A stretch of 64,000 bases of DNA from Aquitalea magnusonii. Its GTDB lineage: Bacteria; Pseudomonadota; Gammaproteobacteria; Burkholderiales; Chromobacteriaceae. Position numbers and translations under genes: made by a program. Every line of letters begins with the position of its first letter. The stretch's first letter is position 1. Below the pieces are notes generated by a model. The model did not search any database, was not told the origin of the DNA, and was given only the letters and a program-made list of their open reading frames with translations. The stretch is taken from contig NZ_AP018823.1 in the NCBI RefSeq assembly GCF_002217795.2, positions 3,410,001-3,474,000 on the forward strand, read 5' to 3'. Shown here in pieces: positions 45,626-55,569 of this stretch.

Positions 45626-46237
45626 ATGATGTTATGTGGTATCAAGATATTTCTCGCAGGTCTGGCTTTCTATCTGCTTGTTAATGATGTGCCGGCATTT
45701 GCTGCTGCACCTGACTCTGCGACCATCATTGCCGCGGTAGCTGATGGCAATCCATCTACATTGCCTGAAGGCAAGGCACGGATACGATTTTTGGGTCAAA
45801 ACGGCATAGACCTGAGTTTTTATCGAAACCGTACCTGCTATCAGGATGGCTTGTTTGGTCTGAAGGGGGGTGATTCTGTTTCTGGTGGCTTCGGATCCGG
45901 GCTTGCCTCTTTGCTTGGCACCGTCGGAAGTATCGGCATCGGCATGCCTGAAACCAATAGTTCGATGCATCTGCATGACAAAGATCTTATCGGGAGCAAG
46001 GCGTTTTACCGCGAATATGAATTTACAGCCGATGAACCTTTGACCGTGGCAGCAAGGTGGGGAGGGTGTAGCACCCAGGCTCTCACCTTCAAACCAGAAG
46101 CAAACAAGGACTACGAATTCGAAATGACTGAGCAGAACGGTTTGTGTGAGCTGATCGCATCCAGACTCATGGGGACAAGTTCTCCTGCAACCCTGCAACC
46201 GCTGCGAGACTACACAAAGGCTTCGAGATGCCCGTGA
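45626..46237 (+). CDS. Exported hypothetical protein
   Basis: About 203 residues starting MMLCGIKIFLAGLAFYLLVN, an N-terminal signal peptide ending near AFAAA. The mature part has cysteines in RNRTCYQDG, GGCSTQ and NGLCEL and a glycine-rich stretch (GGFGSGLASLLGTVGSIGIG). No family recognised. A TTG at 45611 is an alternative start. Lower GC than the backbone. Overlaps the downstream lipoprotein gene by 10 bp. Confidence 0.65.
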   Translation: MMLCGIKIFLAGLAFYLLVNDVPAFAAAPDSATIIAAVADGNPSTLPEGKARIRFLGQNGIDLSFYRNRTCYQDGLFGLKGGDSVSGGFGSGLASLLGTVGSIGIGMPETNSSMHLHDKDLIGSKAFYREYEFTADEPLTVAARWGGCSTQALTFKPEANKDYEFEMTEQNGLCELIASRLMGTSSPATLQPLRDYTKASRCP

Positions 46238-46815
46238 ACATACGTTACCTTTTCAAAATACCTCTTTGCATGATAGCGGCAGCTCTGCTGCTGACGGCTT
46301 GCTCCACCCAGTCGCAACCCTATCCACGTTACTGGTCGCCGATGGTCTTGAATCAAAAGGAGTGCCCTGACCTATCTGGCCGCTACCAGGTCGACAATTC
46401 TGATTGTCAGGCCCATCAGTGTGAGTCCCTCTATAGCAAATTTCCATCATCTTCAATACCGGACCGGTCATTGCTTCCCGATTTGCGCGAAATTGAGTTA
46501 CAGGGCGTACGTGAAGGACGATTGCAGATTTCATATCCTGCGAAAGATGGCGGACCTGGGGCCACCATCTCGTTGCAGCGTGGTACGGATTTTCAGTGTG
46601 AAAAAGGCCTGTTGGTTTTTGAAACCCCGGGTCGATTCATGGCTGGCGATGGGGCATTCGGACGACAGAATGCACTACGTCGCTATTTTTCTCGCACGAC
46701 AGACGATTCGCTGGTGATGCGGGAGACAGGCTCCTCCGGTGGAGTTGTTTTTCTGATTGTGCCGGTCTATCTCAGTAACGAGACTTGGATGCGCTGGTTG
46801 CCGAGCAGCAAATAG
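46228..46815 (+). CDS. Hypothetical lipoprotein
   Basis: 195 residues; lipobox LLLTAC (Cys at about residue 25) after a hydrophobic signal, so probably outer-membrane anchored. Contains CPDLSGRYQVDNSDCQAH, a 'C-x-DLSG-x-Y' motif common in small bacterial lipoproteins of unknown role. Co-transcribed with the exported protein upstream. The pair sits as a low-GC island between inverted repeats. Confidence 0.7.
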   Translation: MPVNIRYLFKIPLCMIAAALLLTACSTQSQPYPRYWSPMVLNQKECPDLSGRYQVDNSDCQAHQCESLYSKFPSSSIPDRSLLPDLREIELQGVREGRLQISYPAKDGGPGATISLQRGTDFQCEKGLLVFETPGRFMAGDGAFGRQNALRRYFSRTTDDSLVMRETGSSGGVVFLIVPVYLSNETWMRWLPSSK

Positions 46816-46824
46816 AATTGGCCG

Positions 46825-47118
46825 GGATAGCCGTAGGCCATGCTTGCTGGGGTGGCCTGGGAGGTGAAGGAGGGCTTGGCCAGGCAAGCCCTCCTTCCCG
46901 TCCGCCGCGCGGAAGCGGCATGCAAATCATTATCCGCGCAGCGGATTTCTTCAGTCCGAACAATTGGTTTTTTGTTGTGTGCTGGGAAGGTTCGCATGAC
47001 GGCGGAACGCCCCGGTAAGGCTGGGGCTTCCGCCCTACGCATCGACCCCGTAGGGTGGATGCCCCGCAGGGGCGATCCACCGCGAAACCCTCCCGAATAA
47101 ACGCATTTTCCCAGCGAG
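46825..47118 (-). repeat. Partial repeat A (copy 8, inverted) joined to repeat D copy 5
   Basis: Only the hairpin half of A (46825-46950, no three-helix core) followed by D with the CAATTGGTTTTTTG tail and both GC hairpins. It begins 10 bp after the lipoprotein stop. Confidence 0.78.
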
Positions 47119-47146
47119 AAAACCACCGTACCGACACCACCCTAGG

Positions 47147-47323
47147 CCCCGTCAAGCATGCCGACGGGTGGCGCTGCAGCGGTTTTAAGCGGCTGGCTGT
47201 TTGAGCGATTGGACCTTAGCCAATCGCGGGTTCCAGCATGGCGGCGGAACGCCCCGGTAAGGCTGGGGCTTCCGCCCTACGCATCTACCCCGTAGGGTGG
47301 ATGCCCCAAAGGGGCGATCCACC
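47147..47323 (-). repeat. Truncated repeat A (copy 9, inverted) fused to repeat D copy 6
   Basis: The core half of A (CCCCGTCAAGCATGCCGACGG to the GGTTCCAGC, 47147-47236) breaks straight into a D hairpin (47240-47323), a recombination-type junction. Confidence 0.75.
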
Positions 47324-47345
47324 GCACCAACGCGCCCCTTGGGCC

Positions 47346-47585
47346 CCGTCAAGCATGCCGACGGGTGACACTGCTGCGGTTTTAAGCGGCTGGCTGTTTG
47401 AGCGATTGGACGTAAGCCAATCGCGAGTTCCAGCCGTGCCGCAGTAGTGTCAGGTCCCGGAGGGCAGCCGCAGGCCATGCTTGCTGGGGTGGCCTTGGAG
47501 GTGAAGGAGGGCTTGGCCAGGCAAGCCCTCTTTCCCGTCCGCCGCGCGGAAGCGGCAAGACAAAACATCATCCGCGTAGCGGAGA
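47346..47585 (-). repeat. Repeat A, copy 10 (inverted)
   Basis: Full element. With the adjoining linker it is nearly identical, inverted, to 15703-15994. Confidence 0.85.
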
Positions 47586-47636
47586 CTTGGTTCGGTACTC
47601 ACCACCTTAAAACCAACAAAACCAACAGCAAAATCA

Positions 47637-47886
47637 ACTTCGCGGGTCTCGCCCCGCCGTCGAGGTACTTTACTTTTGCTTCGCCAAAAGAAAGTACCCA
47701 AAGAAAAGGCGACCCGCAGCGCGTCGAATTCCCGCCCCAGCCATGCCACTCAGGGCGCGGCCGGAACTTGCGGCGCGCTAGCGTCGCGCCGCTGCGGACA
47801 GCCGACCGCTTAAGACCCTGAGCGGCACGTCTGTGTCGGCTCGCGCTGACGGGACTGGGGCAGCTCCGACAAGTGTTCCTGATCAG
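47637..47886 (-). repeat. Repeat C, copy 6 (inverted)
   Basis: Core stems of the copy 2/3/5 type, plus the GTACTTTC hairpin and the CCTGATCAGAG end typical of C copies 1 and 2. The only full C in the right block. Confidence 0.85.
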
Positions 47887-47914
47887 AGAACCACCGCACC
47901 AACTCGCCCACGGG

Positions 47915-48155
47915 CCCCGTCAAGCATGCCGACGGGTGACACTGCTGCGGTTTTAAGCGGCTGGCTGTTTGAGCGATTGGACGTAAGCCAATCGCGAGTT
48001 CCAGCCGTGCCGCAGCAGTGTCAGGTCCCGGAGGGCAGCCGCAGGCCATGCTTGTGGGGTGGCCTTGGAGGTGAAGGAGGGCTTGGCCAGGCAAGCCCTC
48101 TTTCCCGTCCGCCGCGCGGAAGCGGCATGCAAATCATCATCCGCGTGAGCGGATG
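47915..48155 (-). repeat. Repeat A, copy 11 (inverted)
   Basis: Full element with copy-2 type core. It borders the leader of the second BRO-N-like gene, just as A copies 3 and 4 flank the first. Confidence 0.85.
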
Positions 48156-48259
48156 CCAGACACTTACCTGCACCTCTTGCCAGTGTTTCCACTCCCCTCT
48201 AGTCTTGCTGTCCCCGATGGTGCTGATTAGCCTTGTCCCGTTGCGTTTTCAAACGCAGC

Positions 48260-48314
48260 CAGGTTTGGCGACCTGTAAGTTCTACCGGGAAAGCCGTGTC
48301 AAAGCGGCTTTTTC
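48260..48314 (+). promoter_or_regulatory. Leader of BRO-N-like paralogue 2: shared inverted repeat and hairpin
   Basis: CAGGTTTGGCGACCTG (48260-48275) is identical to the inverse of 11405-11420. It is followed by AAAGCCG-TGTCAAAG-CGGCTTTTT (48291-48314), terminator-like and found only here. Homology to the other leader starts around 48160. Possibly attenuation or autoregulation. Confidence 0.5.
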
Positions 48315-48471
48315 TGCTTGCGCCTGCCCCCTCCAATGGCAGGCCAGGCGGGGAGACCTATACGGTCTGCCGGTCATGGTAGTGCTTCCGGTTCGCCAAC
48401 CCCGCTTTGGCCTGCCACCCGCGTTTTCTTGCGTGCGTGGCAGCCTTCATCCTTCAACGGAGGGCAGAACC

Positions 48472-49176
48472 ATGACGCATCCCGACCCCAACATCCCCCA
48501 GGCCCCGCCCCTGACGCTGTACTACCAAGGCAAACCCGTCCGGGTGCTGCTCCACCACGGCCACTGCTGCCTGCTGGCGGACGACATCCTCGCCCTCTCC
48601 CCACCCCGCCTGCGCCACCAGCTGCAACGGCAACTGGCCGAATACCCCGGCTGCGCCCTTACCCTGCCGCAACACGACAGCCCGCAATGCGGCTGGCCAG
48701 AAACTGCCTTGCAACGCGCACTGCAACAAAGCAAACGCCCTGCCGCCCGCCAACTGCAGCACTGGCTGCAACAACAGGTACTACCCGCCCTGCAGCAACT
48801 GCCACCCGATGCCCCGCGCTGGGAACAGGCGCTGGCCATGGCCGCCGAGGCCGGGCAGCAAATCAGCCATGCCGTACTCAAAGCAGTGCTGGAACACGGC
48901 AGCGACTGGCAGCACAGCCACTGGCTGCTGACACTCAACTACACCGCCAGCCACCCGCGCCGCCATGCCCATGGCCGTCTGGTGGCACTCAACAGCAGCG
49001 CAACGTCCTTGCAGGCACTGGCGCAACACATTGCCGGGCCGGACGGCAGTGCCAGCCGCAATGGCGAGCTGCTACGCCTGGCGATGGCCTGCCACCAGCA
49101 ACTGGCAAAGCGCACGGAGAAACAGGCGTGGCGCGCAGAGGCGGCGGAACAGCCACGCGCAAACCCGGCGGCCTGA
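48472..49176 (+). CDS. BRO-N/phage antirepressor-like protein, paralogue 2
   Basis: 234 residues: PPLTLYYQGKPVRVLLHHG, LLADDILALSPPRLRHQL, and KRPAARQLQHWLQQQVLP with the BRO-N 'W...VLP' signature, then a conserved QALAMAAEAGQQISHAVL block and NYTASHPRRHAHGRLVALN. Both paralogues share all blocks. ATG at 48472 has GGAGGG upstream. It may be a DNA-binding remnant of a phage or mobile element, or a regulator of the repeats; neither is shown. Confidence 0.6.
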   Translation: MTHPDPNIPQAPPLTLYYQGKPVRVLLHHGHCCLLADDILALSPPRLRHQLQRQLAEYPGCALTLPQHDSPQCGWPETALQRALQQSKRPAARQLQHWLQQQVLPALQQLPPDAPRWEQALAMAAEAGQQISHAVLKAVLEHGSDWQHSHWLLTLNYTASHPRRHAHGRLVALNSSATSLQALAQHIAGPDGSASRNGELLRLAMACHQQLAKRTEKQAWRAEAAEQPRANPAA

Positions 49177-49295
49177 TGTTCCCGACAACCAGCGCTCATC
49201 ACGGGGCAGGCAGCGTGCATTGACCGCGCTCGCCCTATCCATCCATCATCAAAGCACCCGAGTACCGGCGATGGCATGTCGCCACAATTGGCCCC

Positions 49296-49311
49296 CATGT
49301 CGGCTTTTGAC
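49296..49311 (+). promoter_or_regulatory. Candidate GbdR-type operator (betBA)
   Basis: CATGTCGG-CTTTT-GAC, about 77 bp before the betB start. Same pattern as upstream of soxB and the dgc operon. No betI repressor gene is present nearby. Confidence 0.5.
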
Positions 49312-49387
49312 ACGCAAGGCGTCTGCCGTCGTGGCTCAATGAGCGGCATCACGGGCAATGCCCCACCCAGAATACAAGGAAGACAAC

Positions 49388-50851
49388 GTGCAAGATGGCA
49401 TCCTGAAAAGCTATATCGGCGGTCGTTATATCGATAATCCGGCCCTGCCGCTGGCCGACAACTTCAACCCGGCCAATGGCGAACTGCTGTGCAAGGTGCA
49501 GCAGGCTGGCGCGGCCGAGGCCGAACTGGCGGTCAAGAGCGCCGAGGCCGGTTTTGCGGTGTGGAGCGAGATGACCGGTGCCGAGCGCGGCCGCATCATG
49601 AACAAGGCGGTGAGCATTCTGCGTGCCCGCAACCGCGAACTGGCCGAACTGGAAGTGCGCGACAACGGCAAGCCGATTCAGGAAGCCGAGGTGGTGGATG
49701 TGCTGTCCGGCGCGGACTGCATCGAATACTTTGCCGGCATGGCCGCCGGGATTCACGGCGAACATTTCCCGCTGAAAGGGGCGTTTGCCTATACCCGGCG
49801 CGAGCCGCTGGGCGTGTGCCTGGGCATTGGCGCGTGGAACTACCCCATCCAGATTGCTTGCTGGAAATCCGCCCCGGCACTGGCCTGTGGCAATGCCATG
49901 ATCTACAAACCCTCGGGCATGACGCCGATGAGCGCGGCGCTGCTGGCAGAAATCTACAGCGAAGCCGGGGTGCCGGACGGCGTGTTCAACGTGATTCAGG
50001 GCAGCTCGTCCGTGGCGCGCCAGCTGATTGCCGACGAACGCGTGGCCAAGGTGTCGATTACCGGCTCGGTGGATACCGGCAAGGCCATCATGAAAGACGC
50101 CGCTGGCACGCTCAAGCGCGTCACCATGGAGCTGGGCGGCAAGTCGCCGCTGATCATCTTTGACGATGCCGACATCGAACAGGCGGTGTCCGCCGCCATG
50201 CTGGCCAACTTCTACACCCAGGGTGAAATCTGCACCAACGGCACGCGCGTGTTCGTGGCGCGCAGCATTCACGCCGCCTTCATGCAGCGGCTGAAAGAAC
50301 GCACCACGCTGTTGAAGATTGGCGACCCGATGCACCCGGACACCCAGGTGGGCGCACAGGTTTCGCCCAGCCATGCGCAAAGCGTGCTCAAGTACATCGA
50401 TATCGGCCAGAGCGAAGGCGCGGTACTGGCCGCTGGTGGCCAGCGCGTGATCGTGCCTGGTTGCGAAGCAGGCTGGTTCATTGCCCCCACCATTTTCGAC
50501 CAGTGCCGCGACGACATGCGCATTGTCAGCGAGGAAATCTTTGGCCCGGTGATGTCGGTACTGGTGTTCGACGACGAGGCGGAAGTGATTCAGCGGGCCA
50601 ATGCCACCCGGCTGGGGCTGGCGGCGGGGGTGTTCACCCGCGACCTGGCGCGCGCCCACCGCGTGGTGGCCAAGCTGCAAGCCGGGGTGTGCTGGATCAA
50701 CAACTACAACATCACGCCGATTGAAATGCCGTTTGGTGGCTACAAGGAATCCGGCCTGGGCTATGAAAACAGCCTTAGCGCCATCGACTGCTACACCCAG
50801 CGCAAGAGCGTGTATGTGGAGTTGACCGGGGTGGCCAGTCCTTACGCCTGA
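49388..50851 (+). CDS. betB: Betaine aldehyde dehydrogenase
   Basis: 487 residues, NAD(P)+-dependent aldehyde dehydrogenase: Glu248 in MELGGKSPLI and catalytic Cys282 in GEICTNGTRVF; the numbering is close to E. coli BetB (252 and 286). Converts betaine aldehyde to glycine betaine. Start taken as GTG at 49388 because AAGGAAG lies 6 bp upstream and it gives the family length; ATG at 49358 would add 10 residues with no ribosome site. Followed by betA after 201 bp. Confidence 0.93.
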   Translation: MQDGILKSYIGGRYIDNPALPLADNFNPANGELLCKVQQAGAAEAELAVKSAEAGFAVWSEMTGAERGRIMNKAVSILRARNRELAELEVRDNGKPIQEAEVVDVLSGADCIEYFAGMAAGIHGEHFPLKGAFAYTRREPLGVCLGIGAWNYPIQIACWKSAPALACGNAMIYKPSGMTPMSAALLAEIYSEAGVPDGVFNVIQGSSSVARQLIADERVAKVSITGSVDTGKAIMKDAAGTLKRVTMELGGKSPLIIFDDADIEQAVSAAMLANFYTQGEICTNGTRVFVARSIHAAFMQRLKERTTLLKIGDPMHPDTQVGAQVSPSHAQSVLKYIDIGQSEGAVLAAGGQRVIVPGCEAGWFIAPTIFDQCRDDMRIVSEEIFGPVMSVLVFDDEAEVIQRANATRLGLAAGVFTRDLARAHRVVAKLQAGVCWINNYNITPIEMPFGGYKESGLGYENSLSAIDCYTQRKSVYVELTGVASPYA

Positions 50852-51052
50852 GTGCTGCCAGCAGAAGCCCTGTTGCAGCGTTGCGCCGTCTTGCCGTACT
50901 GCTTGTACTGTCTGCGTCGGCGCGCCTTGCACCGGGGGCTCTGCCTTATTTTGTCAGCCGCGCCAGGCGGCTCGCCCTGTCATCCACACGATAACGGCAG
51001 ACCTCACGGCCTGCCCTTGTCTTGTCTGAACCATCCGTAGCAAGGAGCACCC

Positions 51053-52768
51053 ATGTCGCAACAGTTCGATTACATCATCGTCGGGGCCGGTTCTGCCGGT
51101 TGTGTGCTGGCTGCCCGCCTCACCGAAGATGCCGATGTCAGCGTGCTGCTGCTGGAAGCCGGCGGGCCGGACTGGCGGCTGGACTGGCGCACCCAGATGC
51201 CGGCGGCGCTGGCCTACCCGCTGCAAGGCACCACCTATAACTGGGCCTACACCACGCTGCCGGAGCCGCACATGGGCAATCGCATCATGACCCAGGGCCG
51301 GGGCATGGGGCTGGGTGGCTCGTCGCTGATCAACGGCATGGTGTACATCCGTGGCAATGCGCTGGATTTTGACGGCTGGGCGGAAAACAAGGGGCTGGAA
51401 AACTGGAGCTATCTGGACTGTCTGCCCTATTTCCGCAAGGCGGAAAGCTACGACAAGGGTGCCAATGACTTCCACGGTGCAACTGGCCCGCTGCATGTCA
51501 CCACGCCACGGCCAGACAACAACCCGCTGTATCAGGCCTTTATTGCAGCAGGCGAGCAGGCCGGTTACCCGCGCACCGACGACCTCAACGGCTACCGCCA
51601 GGAAGGCTTCGGGCCGATGGACCGCACCACCACGCCATCCGGCCGCCGCTGCAGTACCTCGCTGGCCTATCTGGACCAGGCCCGCACCCGCGCCAACCTG
51701 ACGGTAAAAACCCGCGCACTGGCCGACCAGATCCGCTTTGCCGGCAACCGTGCGGTGGGCGTGAGCTATCTGCAAGGCGGCAGCCTGCATCAGGCCGAAG
51801 CGCGGCGCGAAGTCATTGTCTGCAACGGCGCGATTGCCAGCCCACAGCTATTGCAGCGCTCCGGCGTGGGCAATGCCGACCAGCTCAAGCAGCACGGCAT
51901 CAGCAGCGTGGTACACCTGCCCGGTGTGGGCGAGAACCTGCAAGACCATCTGGAAATGTATCTGCAATACCACTGCACCAAGCCGGTTTCCATCTACCCG
52001 GCGCTGCAGTGGTGGAACAAGCCGCCCATCGGCGTGGAGTGGTATCTGAACGGCACCGGCCTGGGAGCCACCAATCATTTTGAAGCCGGTGGTTTCATCC
52101 GCAGCAGCACCGACTTTGCCTGGCCCAACCTGCAATACCACTTCATTCCGCTGGCAATGAATTACGACGGCAGCAATCCGGTAAAGGCGCACGGCTTCCA
52201 GTGCCATGTCGGCTCCATGCGCTCGCCCAGTACCGGCTTTGTGCGGCTGGCCAGCCGCGACCCGCGCGTCAAACCCTTGCTGCAGTTCAATTACATGGCA
52301 CATGCAGTGGACTGGCAGGAGTTCCGCGCAGGGGTGCGGCTGACGCGGGAAATCATCGCCCAGCAGGCGTTTGATGAATTCCGGGGTGAGGAAATCAAGC
52401 CGGGCATGAAGATTCAGAGCGATGCCGAAATCGATGCCTTCGTGCGCGAACATGCCGAAACCGCGCTGCACCCCTCCTGTACCTGCAAGATGGGTTACGA
52501 CGACATGGCGGTGGTGGACAAGGACGGCCTGGTACACGGCGTGGAGGGCTTGCGCGTGGTGGATGCCTCCATCATGCCGCGCGTCACCACCGGCAACCTC
52601 AATGCGCCGGTCATCATGATGGCGGAAAAGCTGGCCGATGCGATTCGCGGCCGCAAGCAACTGCCGCGCTCACAGGCTGCTTACTTTACCGCTGGCAAAC
52701 AGCCGGTACGGCTGATGGGTACGGCAGACTTTCCCTGGCCGACGGCCAGCGTACCTGCCGCACACTGA
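51053..52768 (+). CDS. betA: Choline dehydrogenase
   Basis: 571 residues, GMC flavoenzyme: [19 protein letters not shown] (FAD), [15 protein letters not shown], and active-site His473 in HPSCTCKMG. Membrane-associated oxidation of choline to betaine aldehyde. AAGGAG 8 bp before the ATG. Order betB-betA without betI or betT. Confidence 0.95.
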   Translation: MSQQFDYIIVGAGSAGCVLAARLTEDADVSVLLLEAGGPDWRLDWRTQMPAALAYPLQGTTYNWAYTTLPEPHMGNRIMTQGRGMGLGGSSLINGMVYIRGNALDFDGWAENKGLENWSYLDCLPYFRKAESYDKGANDFHGATGPLHVTTPRPDNNPLYQAFIAAGEQAGYPRTDDLNGYRQEGFGPMDRTTTPSGRRCSTSLAYLDQARTRANLTVKTRALADQIRFAGNRAVGVSYLQGGSLHQAEARREVIVCNGAIASPQLLQRSGVGNADQLKQHGISSVVHLPGVGENLQDHLEMYLQYHCTKPVSIYPALQWWNKPPIGVEWYLNGTGLGATNHFEAGGFIRSSTDFAWPNLQYHFIPLAMNYDGSNPVKAHGFQCHVGSMRSPSTGFVRLASRDPRVKPLLQFNYMAHAVDWQEFRAGVRLTREIIAQQAFDEFRGEEIKPGMKIQSDAEIDAFVREHAETALHPSCTCKMGYDDMAVVDKDGLVHGVEGLRVVDASIMPRVTTGNLNAPVIMMAEKLADAIRGRKQLPRSQAAYFTAGKQPVRLMGTADFPWPTASVPAAH

Positions 52769-52786
52769 TGTGTGTGGACGGGAGAT

Positions 52787-52806
52787 GCGGCGCTTGACTG
52801 CGCCGC
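52787..52806 (+). terminator. Hairpin downstream of betA
   Basis: GCGGCGC-TTGACT-GCGCCGC, 18 bp after the stop; weak T tract. A second hairpin CCCGGC-AAA-GCCGGG lies at 52889-52903. The 52807-53067 gap holds no other feature. Confidence 0.5.
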
Positions 52807-53067
52807 CGCAGTTTCTACAATGCCATGCAACGGCTGCACTGCAGTCGTTCGGGCTGCTGACCAAGTAATTTGGTACGATTTCACCGGACCCGGCAAAGCC
52901 GGGCCTTTCGATGAAGTGACTGATTCCGCAGCCTTTCCATCTATTCCCTATCCCCCGCCCTTACCCGGACAATTGAAGAAGGGGGGCCTCGCTTTCTTTG
53001 CAGAAACCGAGAGGGGTTTGTCAATAATCTGGTGGCAGCAACGCCGCCATCTTGATGGAGATTGAAA

Positions 53068-53361
53068 ATGCATACCCTGAAACCGCGTAATCCCTACGCC
53101 TGCTCGCCCTTGCTGAAAAAGGGCGGCGCCCACCGCAACAGCCGCTCCGGCCAGCGCCAGAATGCCCGTCAGGCCATGCTGGCCGAACTGGATGAGCTGG
53201 ATGATCTGGATGAGCTGGACTGGATCGATCCCTCCCCGGCAGCCCAGGCTGTCGAGTCCCGCAGCGAGGACGACACACCAGGCAGTTTTTCCTGCCAGCC
53301 CACCATGACAAAGGCCGCTTCCCAGCGGCCTTTGCCTTGCTATGCCCGTCTGGCTGCCTGA
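53068..53361 (+). CDS. Small acidic hypothetical protein
   Basis: 97 residues starting MHTLKPRNPYACSPLLKKGG, basic N-terminal third, then a run of D/E-L pairs (LAELDELDDLDELDW). GGAG lies 7 bp before the ATG. The last 17 codons overlap a terminator hairpin (53310-53333), so the C-terminus may be non-essential or the gene may not be real. No family recognised. Confidence 0.42.
   Translation: MHTLKPRNPYACSPLLKKGGAHRNSRSGQRQNARQAMLAELDELDDLDELDWIDPSPAAQAVESRSEDDTPGSFSCQPTMTKAASQRPLPCYARLAA
53310..53333. terminator. Bidirectional terminator between small gene and chemoreceptor
   Basis: AAAGGCCGCT-TCCC-AGCGGCCTTT, a perfect 10-bp stem, 28 bp past the chemoreceptor stop on the minus strand. Confidence 0.8.
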
Positions 53362-55320
53362 CTACACGGTAAAGCGCGCCGCCAGCGCACTAAGCTGCTC
53401 GGACAAGCCCTTCAACTGCCCCACCGTTTCTGCCGTTCCCTTCATCGCCCTGCTGTTTTCTTCCGACATTTGCGCCACCTGCTCCACATTCTTCGCCAAT
53501 TGCAAACTGGTATGGCTCTGCTCGGTCAGTGCCGACTGAATTTCGGCCACCGCCCGCTGCACCTGATCAATCTGCTGCTGGATGGACAAAATGGCAGTCC
53601 CCGCCTGCTGGGCATGCTGCTGTCCGGCCTCCACGGTTTGCATGCCGGTGTGCATGGTGCCCACAGCCTGCCGCGCGGTGTGCTGGATTTGCTGCACGAT
53701 GCCGCCGATTTCAGTGGTGGACTGCGCGGTGCGCTCCGCCAGCTTGCGCACCTCATCGGCCACCACGGCAAAGCCGCGTCCCTGCTCTCCGGCGCGGGCC
53801 GCCTCAATCGCCGCGTTGAGCGCCAGCAGATTGGTCTGGTCGGCCACATCACGGATCACATCCACAATGCTGACAATGGACTCCGACTGCCGGCTCAAGG
53901 CATGAATGGTGTCAGACACCGTGGAAATCTCGCGCACAATGCTTTGCATGCTGCTGCCGGCACTTTGTATCACCACCGTACCGGTACTGGACTCATCCAC
54001 CGCGGTACATGACAGTTGATGCGCCTCTACCGAGCGCTCGGCACTCACCGACAGGCTGGTGCTGAGTTGCTCCACGGCTGCGGCCATGCTGGAAGCCGCT
54101 TCGGACTGGCGGTCGCTGCTATGGGCCACCTGGCTGGCCCCTTCCGCCACATCATGCGCAGCGCCATCCAGTTGCTGCGAAGTCTGCACCAACTGGCTTA
54201 CCGTCTCGCGCAGCTGATTGCGCATCTGGCGAATAGCGGCCAGCAGACTGGAGTCATCCTCCTCCTGCAGGGCAATACGGGTATCCAGCCGCCCGGCCGC
54301 AATCTGCGCCACCACTTCCTGTACATAGAACGGTTCTCCACCCAGTTGGGCGGTAATCGACAGATACAGCGCAATAAACAGATACGTAGACAGCAAGAAA
54401 GCAAATGCGGCGCAAGCCAGATAAACATTGCGCTGCCACTGAATCCGGTGGATACGGGCATCCAGCAGGTCGCCCAGTTGCTGTAAGGCAGCCTGCTGAA
54501 AGTGGGTGGCTACATCCAGCGTAGCCGCCGGCAAACCACTGCCTGCCACGGCCTGACCAGCGATGGCTTTGCCCAGAGCGCTGGCATTCAGAGCAGACTG
54601 CGCCGCCAACTTTTCTTCCGCACCGGCAAAGCCGGCCTTGAGCGTGGCGTTATAAGCCACGGCCTTGGATAGATCGTGTTGCAGGTTTTGCAGGCTGTCA
54701 CTGATCAGCGGTGACAGGCCGACTGCCTGATCACGCGCCGTAGCGGTCAGTGGCTGCCCGCTGGCCACCAGCAGCAAAGCATTGGCTTGGGTGCTGCGGT
54801 TCAGCCAGTTGGGCCACTGTACGGTCACGGCATCCATCAGATAGAAAGTATCGATATCCGGGTCCAGCGTCAGGTTTGACTGATCGCTGGCCATGCTGAT
54901 CAGATCAAGCAAGCTGTCCGCCACCGCCTGGTAATTGGCCAGCGTAGGTGTACCTTTCAGTTTTTGCCAGCCCCCCTTCAACGCAGTCCAGCCCTGCTCC
55001 AGCCCCAGTTGGCCATTAAGCGCATGATGCGTCTGCTGCAGCCTGCTCCATTGCGCCTCAAGATCTGAGGACAAAGCGCCCTTGTCGGGTGCAGCAGTCC
55101 GCTGCACCTGTTCCTGTTGTAACGCCAGCAAAAAGTTCATCACCGGCTTGAGGTACTGCACACCGATTACTTCCTTGCTGGAGAAATCGACATTGTCCTG
55201 ATTGCTGCGATACAGACCATAAGTGAGATAAAACAGTGCGATGGCAAAAACAGCTCCGATTACGGCAAAGCGGGTCGGATAGGACAAACGCTGCATCCAG
55301 CGAGAACAGTAGCGAAACAT
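53362..55320 (-). CDS. Methyl-accepting chemotaxis protein
   Basis: 652 residues: membrane segment 1 about 15-35, a large helical periplasmic domain (about 40-300), segment 2 about 310-330, a HAMP-like region, then the cytoplasmic signalling domain with the invariant tip [20 protein letters not shown]. No C-terminal CheR-binding pentapeptide. Ligand unknown. Start at ATG 55320 with AAGGAG 7 bp upstream. Divergent from hmp across 249 bp that contains NsrR-type boxes, which hints at nitric-oxide-linked expression. Confidence 0.9.
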   Translation of the reverse strand: MFRYCSRWMQRLSYPTRFAVIGAVFAIALFYLTYGLYRSNQDNVDFSSKEVIGVQYLKPVMNFLLALQQEQVQRTAAPDKGALSSDLEAQWSRLQQTHHALNGQLGLEQGWTALKGGWQKLKGTPTLANYQAVADSLLDLISMASDQSNLTLDPDIDTFYLMDAVTVQWPNWLNRSTQANALLLVASGQPLTATARDQAVGLSPLISDSLQNLQHDLSKAVAYNATLKAGFAGAEEKLAAQSALNASALGKAIAGQAVAGSGLPAATLDVATHFQQAALQQLGDLLDARIHRIQWQRNVYLACAAFAFLLSTYLFIALYLSITAQLGGEPFYVQEVVAQIAAGRLDTRIALQEEDDSSLLAAIRQMRNQLRETVSQLVQTSQQLDGAAHDVAEGASQVAHSSDRQSEAASSMAAAVEQLSTSLSVSAERSVEAHQLSCTAVDESSTGTVVIQSAGSSMQSIVREISTVSDTIHALSRQSESIVSIVDVIRDVADQTNLLALNAAIEAARAGEQGRGFAVVADEVRKLAERTAQSTTEIGGIVQQIQHTARQAVGTMHTGMQTVEAGQQHAQQAGTAILSIQQQIDQVQRAVAEIQSALTEQSHTSLQLAKNVEQVAQMSEENSRAMKGTAETVGQLKGLSEQLSALAARFTV

Positions 55321-55469
55321 GCACAACTCCTTGGCAGCAAATCAAACGGGCTTCATGCGGCACGCCACACTGTTTGTTTATAGAGTCCCCCTGTCGCACC
55401 ACAAAAGAAAAATCCTTTCCCCTGGAAGGGGTACTGACCTTTCCCATCCGATATGACACATAGCCCTTT

Positions 55470-55491
55470 AAGATGTATTATAAATACACTT
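55470..55491 (+). promoter_or_regulatory. NsrR-type box 1
   Basis: AAGATGTATT-AT-AAATACACTT, near-perfect inverted repeat close to the NsrR consensus (AAGATGYATTT...), 79 bp before hmp. Confidence 0.7.
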
Positions 55492-55535
55492 TAATTGCCT
55501 TACCCCTGCTGACCAGCCTCCAGTCAGGTCCGATA

Positions 55536-55557
55536 AAATGTATTTCATACACACATT
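55536..55557 (+). promoter_or_regulatory. NsrR-type box 2
   Basis: AAATGTATTTCATACACACATT, a second, less perfect palindrome with the same half-site, 13 bp before the hmp start; it could block transcription initiation or elongation. Confidence 0.6.
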
Positions 55558-55569
55558 AAAGGAAGCAAT

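Noticed and set aside
47833..48471. N-terminal extension of the BRO-N-like frame (447 codons in total)
   Set aside because: The first 213 codons are repeat C/A and leader DNA; the paralogue and the GGAGGG site both place the start at 48472.
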